Of a stretch of DNA of 64,000 nt, positions 33,561 to 43,684 are shown in pieces. The stretch comes from Cristatella mucedo (lineage: Eukaryota > Bryozoa > Phylactolaemata > Cristatellidae), in the NCBI GenBank assembly GCA_009760855.2, contig WPIO01000015.1, positions 1,712,501-1,776,500 of the forward strand, in the 5' to 3' direction. Under the pieces are notes generated by a model, which saw nothing but the letters and a program-made list of their open reading frames with translations, made no database searches and was not told the DNA's origin. The translations under genes were made by a program, and so were the position numbers. Position 1 is the stretch's first letter; the number at the start of each line of letters is the position of its first letter.

Positions 33561-33708
33561 TCTTGTGCATGGCCATAGATGCCACATCCAAATTACTAGT
33601 TTCTTTAATTAGCCGTGGCCCATTGTTGCAAATGCGATGCTCCATTGTAATGAATGCTGTGCATACGACAGTGCAAAGGCAGGCAATCATTCTAGTAAAA
33701 CAGTATGC
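33561..33708 (-). CDS. candidate exon of the cryptic gene (phase 0 to 1)
   Basis: The acceptor is a strong TTTTCTCTTAACGCTCAG and the donor a fair AAGA|GTAATA. The 49 codons begin AYCFTRMIACLCTVVCTAFI, a cysteine-rich hydrophobic stretch, then TMEHRICNNGPRLIKETSNL. The phases fit both neighbours. Confidence 0.45.
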
Positions 33709-34429
33709 CTGAGCGTTAAGAGAAAAGCAATCATCTGACTGAGCTGGCCAACAATCAGTCCCTAGACTATCTGCACTGCCATGCAGAAGAATACTCATAC
33801 AGGAGAACTGCATGTGCAGGTTTCTATTCCTGGCTTTAATTTCTAGGCATTTCAACCTTTATGACTGCCAGTCAATGTTCCACTCTTTCTTCTCTCTCTC
33901 TCTCTCTCTCTCTCTCCCGAATTCCCCCTCTACACTGGCCCTATCATCAGCTCATGCTTATGCTCTCTGCTAATGCTTATTAGTTGACGCTTAATTCCTG
34001 TCGGTCTAGTCGTCGGTCTGTCCATCTGACTGCCTTTGTGGTCTCCATTCCAGTTCACATGAACACCAGATGCTATCTTGTCCTCTTGCCTGCCCATTAT
34101 GCTTCCTTAATTGACTTCCTGGCTCAAGTGCTATGAGATCTGCCTAATCCCTTTTGATTACGGGAGTGTGTCGTGTTGCTTCTGAGTTGTCCCATCTGCA
34201 ATGCATGAGACTGCAATTGATCGCAAAAGCTCTTTTCAACCTATCGATTACGGTGGGCGTCTCTCTAAGACGGCTTAGTTTTGCGGCATGGCATAGCAGA
34301 AGTATGAAATGCACACAGAAAGTCTCATGCTGGGTCTCACTGCCAGCCATTCAGATTAAAGATGGAGAATTCAGCATCTAATTAATACAATTTCATGTAA
34401 AAGTGGATCTGCGAGATGATTGTGCAATT

Positions 34430-34645
34430 CAAGCTGTGTGATAGCTAGCTGGTAAAGTTGGCATGACTCGTGTATGACTCACGCTGTGACTCTGGTATCG
34501 ATGCCGTGGTTCAACTCCCTTTAAACTATAGGACAGTCTTCTTTGATTCTTGCACTGCAATATCCCGCTGGAGTTCTTAGTTCTTTCATTCTTCTTTAAT
34601 TCTCGCATTACCATATCCCTTTGGAGTTCTTAGTGTTTTTTACAT
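34430..34645 (+). mobile_element. tRNA-like SINE with duplicated tail segment
   Basis: An A-box-like TAGCTAGCTGGTAAAGTTGG and a B-box-like GTGGTTCAACTCCC, about 60 bases apart, are followed by two diverged copies of a roughly 55-base unit (TTCTT...TCTTGCA...GGAGTTCTTAGT). It differs from SINE-I and SINE-II. Confidence 0.4.
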
Positions 34646-35419
34646 TCATAATGACGGCTTAGCGAGATGTTTTTTTTTATCTTAATCCGAGAGTTGTAGA
34701 GGTTAACACCGTAGTGGCACGAAGAAAATCCGATAGCTGCCTAGTCAAATTTGTGAGCACGATACATGTACCGGAAACAACTACCGGAGTGCAGTCAGCT
34801 CCAAACTCAACGAACAGCCAATCATCTTGGCAATAGGAATATGAAGAAAAACCTCATTTCATCACTATGTTATAGCATGCGATATATATTGGGTCGTAAA
34901 ATGAAAGGTGAAGTTGAGCAAACGTGAATGGCACAAAAATACCCTCTTGCTAGTTTCCCTTAAAATAAATAGCAACTATGAAAAAAATTTGATAATTCTA
35001 AATGTCTAAGCTATTGAGGGTTTTTATTTCACGCAGAAACTAGTAGCGCTGGCAGCAGCATGGGTCAAAGTCTATTATTCACCCAAAACCTGTTGAGCAA
35101 GCATGTCGCACTCAGCTTTTGAACTCGAGATAAGATGACGAGAAACTTAAATATCGGATAGAATCTTTAAGACCGCAGCTAACTATCCAACCCGAGTCTC
35201 TTTGCATTGGAAGTGACGACCGTCCAGATATTGAGTAACAAGCAGGCACAAGACTGTCACATGAAAATGATCACCAGGGTCATGCCCGAGACGTAAAATA
35301 CACATAAGTGGCTAAAGCATTGAAAATATAATAAGAGGAGGCTTTTCGTACAGTTAGAATTAGTTCACTTGTATATCTATTCGTCATAGTACAGCAAAGC
35401 ATTACAGACTGCACGTTAC
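34646..35419. other. unassigned stretch, likely first intron of the cryptic gene
   Basis: AT-rich sequence without a recognised repeat or supported frame. Confidence 0.35.
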
Positions 35420-35476
35420 CCACGTGCTGCACTTCTGAGCGGACCTCACAAGAAAGTTCAGGAAGCACGGAGTCAT
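35420..35476 (-). CDS. tentative first coding exon of the cryptic gene
   Basis: A minus-strand ATG at 35474-35476, with G at -3, opens 19 codons (MTPCFLNFLVRSAQKCSTW) that end in phase 0 at the donor TGG|GTAACG. That phase fits the next exon at 33708. Its position just upstream of TYW4 on the other strand would make a divergent gene pair. Another open frame also crosses this segment. Confidence 0.3.
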
Positions 35477-35909
35477 TCCAAGCGAAAGTAATCTAATCTT
35501 AAAATTTAAAGTCTCTATGGCTCTACCTTTGAACCTTTTATTGCCTTCTTGGCGTGTATCAGCCAGGCTGGGAGAGTGACCCGACCATCGGAAGCCATGG
35601 ATTCGGCGTCGCGGTTGCTATATGCATAAGCATGCACATATAGGAAGTGATTCGGCAATAAAATTGCAAGTGTTTCGTAAGTACCTAAATTCAAATATTT
35701 CTTAGCTAATCACCGAAGCGCAAGTAGCCTGGACCTGCAATAACAGCCATCGATACCGCTAACCGGGTGAGAATCGGCCTTGACCTCAGCGGTCGCACCC
35801 GGTATCCCCCCACCCTGCCGATCGAGTTGTCGCTATACACAGCGAAGCGATTTCTTGGTGCAAGCAGTGGCGGTGTTCACTTTTTTTGAGACGGTTGCAG
35901 CATTTGACG
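35477..35909. promoter_or_regulatory. probable bidirectional promoter region
   Basis: 433 bases separate the TYW4 start codon from the proposed start codon of the minus-strand gene. No TATA box is obvious on either side. The inference rests only on the head-to-head layout. Confidence 0.3.
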
Positions 35910-36858
35910 ATGCCTGTGAACGACGGGCATCGGAGCTGCCAAATTCCAGAAACTGTTCAAGGTACAAATGACTGCAGCGTACTCAGCAAGTTCAGCGCTG
36001 CGTGCACCGGTTACTTCGAGGACAGTTATCTTCGTGCCTTCGTGTCCACTAAATTGCGCCGCCGTTCACCACTTATCAACCGCGGCTATTACATACGGTT
36101 CAAAGCGATAACCGATGCCCTTCATTGGTTTGTGGAGAATGCTGCAGGACGTGCCCAGATTGTGTCGCTTGGAGCCGGGTTTGACACTGCTTATTTTCGA
36201 ATCAAATCCCACTTTGATAGCGTGAAATTTTTCGAAGTGGACTTCCCTGATTTGGTTGCGAGAAAGGCCAGACTCATAGCGGGGAGTACTGATCTTAGCA
36301 CCACTTTTGGCCCTTTCATCGTGAACGACTCCGGACTGTCTTCGCGTGACTACAAGCTAATCGGTGCAGATCTGCGATGCGTCGCCTACCTCGACACAGC
36401 CCTGCGCAGCTGTGGCCTAGACTTTTCACTGCCTACTCTTCTTTTATCCGAATGCGTAATGACATACATGGATCCTACGCACTCGTCAAGTCTAGTGAGC
36501 TGGGCAGCTCGCGAATTCGAGCGCCCTACTTTTGTTACTTACGAACAGATCTATCCCTTCGACGCATTTGGGCTTATAATGAGACGTCACTTCGATAAGC
36601 TGCAATCATCACTCCGATGCATTGCCCTCTTTCCGGACTCGGAAGCCCAAGAACGCCGCTACCACGAGGTTGGATTCAAGCACGTGGCAAGCTGCACCAT
36701 GCTGGAATATTTCCGAAACTTAGACGCAGCCGAGAAGCAGCGCGTCCGGCATCTTGAGCCCTTCGATGAATACGAGGAGTGGCAGCTTAAATGTGGGCAC
36801 TATTTCATCTTAATAGCAACGAAAGATGCTCATTTGCCACCGTTTGCGCTGCCGGCAG
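35910..36858 (+). CDS. LCMT2: tRNA wybutosine-synthesizing protein 4 (TYW4/LCMT2), exon 1: methyltransferase domain
   Basis: The family methylates and methoxycarbonylates the wybutosine precursor at position 37 of tRNA-Phe, using S-adenosylmethionine, to finish wybutosine. Exon 1 encodes residues 1-316 and the first base of codon 317. Visible landmarks are VQGTNDCSVLSK (residues 16-27), the SAM motif VSLGAGFDT (85-93), the acidic EVDFP (109-113), LLLSECVMTYMDP (177-189) and EPFDEYEEW (283-291), all in the order known for the leucine carboxyl methyltransferase superfamily. I chose the ATG at 35910 because it gives a normal family N-terminus and a full length of 688 residues, close to the human protein. 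The donor CAG|GTAAGA is at 36858/36859. The kelch half in exon 2 makes this LCMT2/TYW4 and not LCMT1, the phosphatase PP2A methyltransferase, which lacks kelch repeats. Confidence 0.93.
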
Positions 36859-38055
36859 GTAAGAAGCCTTGCCTTTTCTTTGTGGGGCGCCCTGCGAAGT
36901 AGTGTGTGATCGCAAAGTGCATTCATTTCACTTACGGGCAACGAGGATTCGCTGGTCAACTACTTCGCCTAGCGAATTGCATTATGGTTGCCCCATCTCA
37001 AGTTGGCTGCCAAAGTGGTCACTTGAGGATTTCTGCAGCACGTATTCGGCGCAGGTGCATCTCTTCAGGCTGTTACTGCAAATTGCGCTGTGCTTCCGCC
37101 TTTTATTTACGTTGCATGACCACTTTGTATGGCTGTTTACAATAACTATACGAGTTAAAACTGAATGTGCTTGCAATGAGCTGGGGAATATTGTGAGGCT
37201 GCTTTTCTTACGATTTCTCTGCATTTCTTTACGACGAAAAATGAACACTTGGAATTTTCTTTCCTGCTCACGTTTTTACAAATTAGTATTTGCCATTAGC
37301 TCGTGTTTACCTTTTGGTCTTGTGCTCAGGAAGGGCTGTGTCTGAGAAATTGAATCTGTTATGCTCATATCTTGGTAACCTTCTCTCAAAATCTGCTCTG
37401 TCAGCAATTCTCTTGTAGCATCCACATCCAATCTAGGTGTCCTGTTCCAAAGTGACCTTTTACTAGACGGCTACGTAAGCTCTACGGTCAGGTCTGCCTA
37501 CTTTAGCTACGTAGCATTGCGAAAATTCGGGCCTGCTTAGACTGGGAGACTACATCCGAGTTGGTCCGTGCATTTCTGTAACTCGCTTGACTTGCAGCAT
37601 GTCTGGCCCTTGGCAACTAGGTGCTTGCATTTGGTGCAAAACTATCAGATAAGCTTTTCTGTCGTGAGCGAAGCAGCCGCCAAATTACAGCACTTCTTAC
37701 CGACTTCCTGCACTGGCTCCCCTTCAAGCAGCGTATCGACATCAAGGCGTCGTATCCCACTCACTTTTACTTCCCTCAATTTTTTTCTTTCCTGCCTACC
37801 CATCAGAGCTACTCCCCAATTAAGCGTAGCATCGTAGCACCCACTCCTCTGAATCAACTCGCTGTGCCTCGAATCCTTTGGAGACTGTACCTTTAGCTTG
37901 TATGCTCCCAAAGCCTGTATGCCCCCTTTTTTTAAACGTTGCTTTTTTGTCCTGGGTTTCTGCTGCATTTGTTTAGTCAGCAGTGAGTCTACTTCACACT
38001 GCAAGTGGCACTTGTTTGTAGCTCCGTCTGTGATCATCTGCTGTCCGCATTGCAG
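36859..38055 (+). other. LCMT2: single intron of TYW4 at the domain boundary
   Basis: Donor GTAAGA and acceptor CGCATTGCAG. Removing 1197 bases joins phase 1 to phase 1 with no stop (codon GCT, then CAC CGA CCA ATG). The intron falls exactly between the methyltransferase and the kelch propeller, and it carries a decayed LINE-A in its second half. Several frames inside it are open for 60-90 codons but are not supported as exons. Confidence 0.85.
37430..37930 (+). mobile_element. LINE-A fragment inside the TYW4 intron
   Basis: The plus strand reads TVRSAYFSYVA, HFCNSLDLQHV, FLHWLPFKQRIDIKA and YAPKAC, the LINE-A thumb-to-end order, with frameshifts. It is in the same orientation as the host gene and decayed. 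Confidence 0.7.
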
Positions 38056-39173
38056 CTCACCGACCAATGAATGTGCAGCTGCGCGCTCCTTTACCTGTAC
38101 GAAAGACGGCCGTTCACTGGTCTGCCTATGGCCATGCTGCAGCCCTTCTGCCGGGCACTTCGCTGGTGTTGACCGTGGGAGGATTCGGTGAAGTTCAAGG
38201 GCGACACTCGAAGCTGGCCGGTGCGTTCGCTGTCGACTGCTGCACCGGCAGCGCCATCGCCGTGCACTGTCACGGTGAACTACCGCCCAGCGCAATCGGC
38301 GGCATGTACGGCTCTCTAACCGAGTTGGGTGACGGCTCGCTGCTGCTGTTTGGCGGCAGGCAGTCGCCAGCGAGCCCAGGCTGCGAAGCCCTGACACTGA
38401 CGCCTTGCAGTGCAGTCGCTGGTCGCGACGGCATCAGCCTGACGGCCGAGCTGTGGTCGGCTGCCGGCGACTCACCCTCGCCTCGTTGGCGCCACACGAT
38501 GACTCGCGTGATCTCGAAAGAATCCGGCGACCAGCTCGTGCTTTTCGGCGGCCGCAACGCTACGGACGTGCTCGGCGACTGTTACGTCATGACCCGTAAA
38601 GTATGGCGGCTCGTCGAGGGCCATCGCGTCTGTGCCCGGCACAGCCACGCCTGCTGCGCGCTGACAGCTGGCCGGCTGGCTTTGCACGGCGGATTGGATG
38701 GCGACGAGCGACCTCTCGCCGATCTGTGGTCGTTTGACTCTTCGAGCTGCCAATGGACCGAGCTGACTACGCTGCGACGACCACTGCCGAGCCTGTTCGC
38801 GCACACACTGCACGCCTTGAGCAATGGCGGCGACAGTGGCAGCGGCGATGGCGGTGACGGCAGCGCCGGCGTACTCGTTCTGGTCGGTGGCATCGGCGCG
38901 TCCGGCTTGTGCCACAGCGGCTTGACCGTGGCCAGCATGTCGTCGGGGCTTGTCGTCTTCGACATCCCGCTGGTCGATAGCTTCGACGACGATGACGTCT
39001 TTATGTGGCACAATCATCGAAGCCTAGTGGTCGGCGACAGCGTATGCGTGCTTGGGGGAGGAGGTAATTGCTTTTCCTTCGGCACGCACCTTAACAGCAT
39101 CATCTTGAGACTCTGCATTCCTGACATATTCTTGGCATTTAAAGCCAGCTGTCCGTCTCCAAATGTGCATTGA
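38056..39173 (+). CDS. LCMT2: TYW4/LCMT2, exon 2: kelch propeller domain
   Basis: Encodes residues 317-688. Repeated kelch signatures appear as hydrophobic runs ending in GG: VLTVGG (354-359), LLLFGG (412-417), LVLFGG (477-482), LALHGG (524-529) and VLVLVGG (589-595). The family's terminal block GGGGNCFSFGTHLN lies at 650-663. A low-complexity glycine-aspartate-serine insert at 574-587 sits in one blade and may be lineage-specific. The stop is at 39171-39173. Codon use is much more GC-rich than the surrounding DNA and than exon 1. In the family the propeller closes against the methyltransferase and helps hold the tRNA substrate. The in-phase splice to exon 1 and the total of 688 residues support one complete gene. 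Confidence 0.93.
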
Positions 39174-39497
39174 CCGTAACGACTTTGGCTGGATGGCGGT
39201 GGATGTCCTGGTTCTTGCCTTCGTGCAGTGGCACCTTCGTTCAGCAGCTGAGCTCTGGCTTAGCAGCACCACAGCATCCAATCGTATGGCCAGATGCTAC
39301 TTCATTGTACAGGTGGCCTAGAACGACAATGGTACAGGTGGCCTGTTTTGACAAAAAATGGCAAGTAGCACCGTGGCCCATACGATGGGTTGCCATTTAA
39401 TGGATCCCTGTAAAAAAAAAATGAAAACTAGTCTACCAGTCAGCTATCTCGGTAGCTCGTCGGCTGGTTATGGTTCTTGCAGTCCTTTTTGTTTTGG

Positions 39498-39503
39498 AAT
39501 AAA
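39498..39503 (+). terminator. polyadenylation signal for TYW4
   Basis: Canonical AATAAA 325 bases after the TYW4 stop codon. No closer canonical signal was seen on the plus strand. Confidence 0.55.
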
Positions 39504-40034
39504 ATACTGTAATCTCAGCCTTGGGAGTTGAAGTCAGCTAGGTAGACCATGCCACTGACGTTTTAAGCTATTTATAAGGACACATATTGCAAGGAAAGAG
39601 TTGGTTTATTCACCTGACGAAAATTATATGCTTTGTTATTGTATGCGGTTTCTGGGGAACGCTTAGCTTCTGGGATGTTTATTATCAATCGTGGGGGAAT
39701 GCGTTTTATCTGAAAATTTCTGCATATACTTGTTCATACGGCTCAGGTAAATGATGATTTTTTCCTCTTATAGAAACATTAGTGAGGTTATTTCTACTAA
39801 TTAAAGCGAGAAAGCCCTCCTTCCGTCATGCGGCAATATGGCGAAGCGTTGTCATCCGTGGCCAGTACTTTCGGGAGTGACGTTTAATGGAATTGCAAAT
39901 TTATGTACAGTATTGTATTTCTGCTATGACTCAGCCAAGCGAGTCCACAGGCAGTGAGCTCCCGTGGCTATCATCAGGCCTTTGATGGGTGCATCTCGAT
40001 CATGTCTCCAAATGATTGACCCTGGAAAAGAGAC
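39504..40034. other. unassigned intergenic stretch
   Basis: AT-rich DNA downstream of TYW4. No gene or repeat recognised. Confidence 0.4.
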
Positions 40035-40045
40035 TACTTTATGAG

Positions 40046-40083
<38 letters not shown>

Positions 40084-40205
40084 TGTATAGCTCCCATGAG
40101 AACTTAATCTCTATTCAGGCGCTTCACATATGCCTCGGGGCTCGAGCCCACGACCTCAGCCAGATCTTAGTCGGGGCGAGCACCTTAAAGGCTGAGTGAT
40201 GTGGG
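40035..40205 (-). mobile_element. (TA)n plus SINE-I (short form)
   Basis: A TA run (40048-40074) abuts a reversed SINE-I: AATTTATTTGTATAGC tail, CAGGCGCTTCACATATGCC, GGCTCGAGCCCACGACC, and GGCGAGCACCTTAAAGGC. The TA run is on the SINE's 3' side. Confidence 0.8.
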
Positions 40206-40354
40206 AAAGAGCACGACGATACGGTTACCCGATAGGCTGTGTTTAGCTGGTCACATTAGTATCGCATTTTCCCTTACAGTACATTCTTACCTTATTCTAC
40301 CCCTGTAAGTTCGTAGTCTTGTGAAGTTCTAGCATTTCAATGCTTAATTTCTTC

Positions 40355-40525
40355 CACTGGCTCTCAGCCAAGGGGTAAGGTGCTTGCTCTTCACGGTCAA
40401 GTTGTGGGTTAGAGTCCTTCAGTAGACCACCCTTGAATGTCCACGGCAAGCGGTGTTGAGAGCCATTAGGGCTCTTCTGCCGATATACAAATGAGGCTGT
40501 TAAACCGGCTACCTTTTTTATGAGT
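40355..40525 (+). mobile_element. SINE-II, diverged
   Basis: CTCAGCCAAGGGGTAAGGTG head, TTGTGGGTTAGAGTCC B box, then GGCAAGCGGTGTTGAGAGCC and a tail GCTGTTAAACCGGCTA like SINE-II. Confidence 0.6.
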
Positions 40526-41373
40526 GTACGTTGCAGGTACGTAAGGAAATAATCTCCTTTTTGACACTCATCATTTTTGTGCAGTCATAGTAGTACCACG
40601 AATATATCGATCGCGAAGGACCCAAAGTAAACGCGACGTCAATGACTGCAACAGACTAACTAGCAGACTGACTAACTAACCTACGTATTATAGGGGTAGT
40701 TAAAAGCGGCCGAAAGTTGCCCCGGGCGAGAATTGGCTGTATTAGCATAGCGGACAGGCATTTTCGTGCCCTTTCTCTAGCGTAACCATCAACTAATCGT
40801 CTTGGGAATAACGAAGGAAGCTCTGCTCCTACACTCGCCAGTGACAGAGAGTTGGCTTTTCGGTGAACTTCGCCACCCCAAGCCCCGCCTCTGCGGCGGG
40901 GCACACTTGGCTGCGTCAAAGCTCGATGCCCAGATGCATAATTCTAAAATCCAATACGGTTCTGCTTGCGAGCTATATTAAGCGCTCTCATTGGTTAATC
41001 TTCCCATCGATCCTAAGATGAGTGGCATAAGCGATCTTGTTAGGCTGTTAAAGCGTCTCTCTGCCGCTTACCGATTGTAGTTTTAAATAGGATGCAGCGT
41101 ACACATTCGTAAGCGTGCATACCCTGACGGAGACATCGAGACGAGTGACATATACGTAGAGCATCTATCTATAGGCACACAACTAGTAAAGATATAGACA
41201 ATACAAAAGGATAGAGAGGACGAGCAGAGAGACGGACCGAGGGGGACAGGGAGAGGAGGAAGAGACCTAAGAATGCAAGAGAGGGAGAGAGAGAGAGAGA
41301 GAACGTGTGAGGACAGAGCGAGACAGAGCTTTTCTCTTCACTCACTTTCTAACAGAGTGACGCAGTCAGAAAT
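40526..41373. other. unassigned stretch
   Basis: No supported gene. It includes a purine-rich GA patch at 41210-41300. An 87-codon minus-strand frame at 40656-40919 has no recognisable motif. Confidence 0.35.
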
Positions 41374-41940
41374 TAATGTAATGTCATGCAATGTAATGTA
41401 TCTCCGTCGGTTACTCCACAATACCATTAGGACTTTACGTGGGTGTTAAACCGGAGAGTTTTATATAGCGAACTCACAGCCTAAGCGGCTTTCGGTACGC
41501 ATTCGGTAGCCAACGAACTTCGTCTCACGCAACAGAGAGAAAGTGGGAAGCATAGCAGAGTCAGGAGAGCAGTTGGGGTAGTGAGTAACGTGGAAGTAGC
41601 AGCTCAGGGCTGCTGGAAAGAATGTGCTACAGTCGGCAGCAGGAGAGTAGTTGTCGTTGCGTAAGAATCGTGGAAGCGAGTTCCACAGTTTAGGACCTGC
41701 AGAGCTGAAGCTTCTGTCGCCAATGGTCTCTAAGCGGAGGAAGGGAACAGCTAATTTATTGTCCATACAGAACCTGAGGGCACGAGGAGGCTGAAACTGG
41801 TGCAGCTGTTCAGCTAGGTATGGATGAGCCATGCCGTGGCAAGTGAGCAGATGAGATGAAGTGATCTGGAGAATGCGTAGAGGAGGCGAAAAGAGCTGGA
41901 GCACGCTCCCATTGCACAGCCTGCCCATTGCAGCCTCGAA
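41374..41940 (-). mobile_element. LINE-B 3' end
   Basis: A plus-strand start of AATGTAATGTCATGCAATG (reversed pentamer tail) is followed by a minus-strand frame of 155 codons. The frame includes GDRSFSSAGPKLWNSLPRFL and LLRETKFVGYRMRTESRLGC. 5' truncated with some rearranged text near 41900. Confidence 0.8.
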
Positions 41941-42061
41941 GTAAAAGAATATTTCGATTACTGTTAAGGAGATTGTACAGCAACTAGCGTCGAGTTCATG
42001 GCTACTATAGCTAGTTCGGAGAGCTATGTTTGTCAGCTATTGTACTCATGCTCTCTTACAG

Positions 42062-42205
42062 TTCCTTGGAGCGTCAGTTTAGCATAGGTGAAGTTCTCGG
42101 CCACGGCAGCGCGACAATTTACACTAGCCGTTGCGATGGAGAATTTACGAAAATGTTTCCCTTCGTCGTCGAGGTCGTGGGTTCAACGTATAAGAACTGA
42201 GATGC
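42062..42205 (+). pseudogene. candidate exon with a protein-kinase glycine-rich loop
   Basis: After the acceptor CTCTCTTACAG the frame (phase 2) reads SLERQFSIGEVLGHGSATIY then TSRCDGEFTKM, matching the kinase N-lobe pattern FxIGxxLGxGxxxxVY. It hits a stop at 42203-42205 before the expected VAIK lysine, and no good donor lies between. A second frame stays open to 42339. It could be a real exon with a missed donor or a kinase pseudogene. No other kinase exon was found nearby. Confidence 0.4.
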
Positions 42206-42599
42206 AAACTTGTCTCGTATCGAAGAAAAGCGAGGCGAAATCCACGCTGTTCGGCATGGTGGAATCCACAGAGGTTCCGATTGCCCATAGAAGCATGGCT
42301 CTAGGTTCAGCCTTAATCGTAAAAGGAAAGAAATTCTAAGAAGCCATCGCTTCGGGGTAATCGGTGCTTCATATCCTTGTACGTTTGATTAACTCATTGG
42401 TTGCATAAATTAACTTCTGGGAGTTGTTCGCATCGTGAATCTCTATCGAATTCATTGGTCGAAGACGAGATCTCTCTCGATCCCCAGGCACTTTTCCCCA
42501 GGCGCCTCATGTAAATGATAATGACATCTCCTTAATTTTCTCAAATTTCCTGAGCCCAAGCAGAATAATTAAAGAGCCGCTTCGAACTTTGCCTGTAGT
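42206..42599. other. unassigned stretch
   Basis: An 83-codon frame (42088-42339) overlaps the kinase-like segment in another frame. No motif recognised. Confidence 0.3.
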
Positions 42600-42745
42600 A
42601 ATGATAGTAATACTAGTAGTAGTAATAACAAGTCAATTGTATTGGCCCTAAGAGAATCAAATCTCTACATGGGTGCTTTAAAACTAGCTGCGAGAGAAGC
42701 AATTACCAAAAGTTAATGACAAGCATCATGCTTTGAAAGCATGAA
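42600..42745 (-). mobile_element. tail of family C
   Basis: AGTAGTAGTAATAACAAG repeats, then GTATTGGCCCTAAGAGAATC and GAGAAGCAATTACCAAAAG, TTAATGACAAGCA. It parallels the segment at 28845. Confidence 0.5.
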
Positions 42746-42844
42746 AAACTACACAAGACAAAATTCTGGGCCTCTGGTTGATAGAACCTCAGGTCAGATA
42801 GTAGCGTGCATATTGTGGTCTGAGTATATGCAGGCCGGTACCGC

Positions 42845-43065
42845 TCCTTTCGTTAACAGCTGTTAGGAGCATCACCGGGCGGTGCAAAGCTGGGGTCTGC
42901 CTGCGGTGTGGCTTGGACAGGCCGGTAACCCTGAACAGATGGTGGATTCACCATCGGGGTCGGCCACAGCACAGCTGTGGCCGATGAGAGGGCACTCAAG
43001 CGGGAGAGAGGGGCGAGTGAAGTCGTGCTCCCTCTGCTCTGTAGTAGAATAAATTGTTGGCGTTG
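42845..43065 (-). repeat. repeat F, copy 1
   Basis: The reversed sequence contains GGCCGACCCCGATGGTGAAT, CCACCATCTGTTC, GATGCTCCTAACAGCTG and AAAGGAGCGGTACC. The same order recurs on the plus strand at 47079-47222. Class unknown. Confidence 0.6.
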
Positions 43066-43070
43066 GTTCT

Positions 43071-43144
43071 GTGCAAGGCGTTCTTCGTGCAAGGCGTTCT
43101 TCGTGCAAGGCGTTCTTCGTGCAAGGCGTTCTTCGTGCAAGGCG
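43071..43144 (+). repeat. 16-bp tandem repeat
   Basis: Four full copies and one partial copy of GTGCAAGGCGTTCTTC, exact. Because 16 is not a multiple of 3, the peptide repeat it produces cycles through frames. Confidence 0.9.
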
Positions 43145-43317
43145 CATCGAAGCACACATATGATAATGCGCAGATGAGCAGGCAAAGCACCAAGCTGTAA
43201 AAAAACCAATAATGGTGCTCTTTGGTAAGCACACTAGAGCAGCACCAACCGAGACCGGGCCAAGCGAGCTCGTCAGAATCAGGTCGGACAAAGCAGCATA
43301 AAGATGGCGAATGAGCT

Positions 43318-43515
43318 GCGTCGTGCATGCTGCCACTAACCAGATTTCCATGCTTACCCTGTGCGTGTCACATCTAACCATATTATATTATGTGACGCGG
43401 TGTGGGCTACCACTTACTATGTTATCGTACATCCTTTGCCGCATACGTAAAGTGCTCGGAGAGAGATTAAGTTCTCCGATGGCGCTATACAATGTATTGA
43501 TGTTATTATTTGGTG
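43318..43515 (+). mobile_element. LINE-A 3' end
   Basis: Forward copy: GTCGTGCATGCTGCCACTAACC, CATCTAACCATATTATATT, then AAAGTGCTCGGAGAGAGATT and GTTCTCCGATGGCGCTATAC. It matches the reversed copy at 24.8-25.0 kb. Confidence 0.7.
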
Positions 43516-43684
43516 CATTAGCGGATCGGGTGGCTCAATTCAGATACTAGCTTCAGTCGCTGACTGTCAGCTCGCAGAAGTGTTCTCTATCAATCAGAAT
43601 TAGCATGACTCCATCGCATCATTCCGTGACTATCTAGAACAATACGGCTGACCGTCACCGGAGGCGAACAGTTGAAGCCTGAGC

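Larger units (their letters stand above)
18951..35476 (-). other. cryptic multi-exon gene, reconstructed (span)
   Basis: Eleven candidate exons on the minus strand were found by reading splice sites and codon phase. In transcript order: 35476-35420, 33708-33561, 31869-31811, 31061-30923, 30134-29977, 29071-29029, 26906-26550, 24189-24076, 23552-23485 (or to a stop at 23464), 20410-20298, 19119-18951. Every junction from the first exon through 20298 is phase-compatible, which would be unlikely if the exons were unrelated. The join from 20298 to 19119 needs one more undetected exon. If 23464 is the true end, the protein is 387 residues. I do not recognise the protein. It looks helical, soluble and free of signal peptide or clear membrane segments apart from a hydrophobic, cysteine-rich patch near residues 25-40. 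It is divergent from TYW4, with start codons about 0.43 kb apart. Introns are full of mobile elements. Confidence 0.5.

Noticed and set aside
34429-34614. Extra upstream exon of the cryptic gene ending at a GTGAGT donor
   Set aside because: The phase could fit, but the segment overlaps a tRNA-like B box and duplicated tail units, so a SINE origin is more likely.
38472-39017. 181-codon minus-strand frame over TYW4 exon 2
   Set aside because: Shadow of the kelch-coding strand. It has no independent features.
43071-43144. CRISPR-like array
   Set aside because: The 16-base units are contiguous without spacers, and the genome is eukaryotic.
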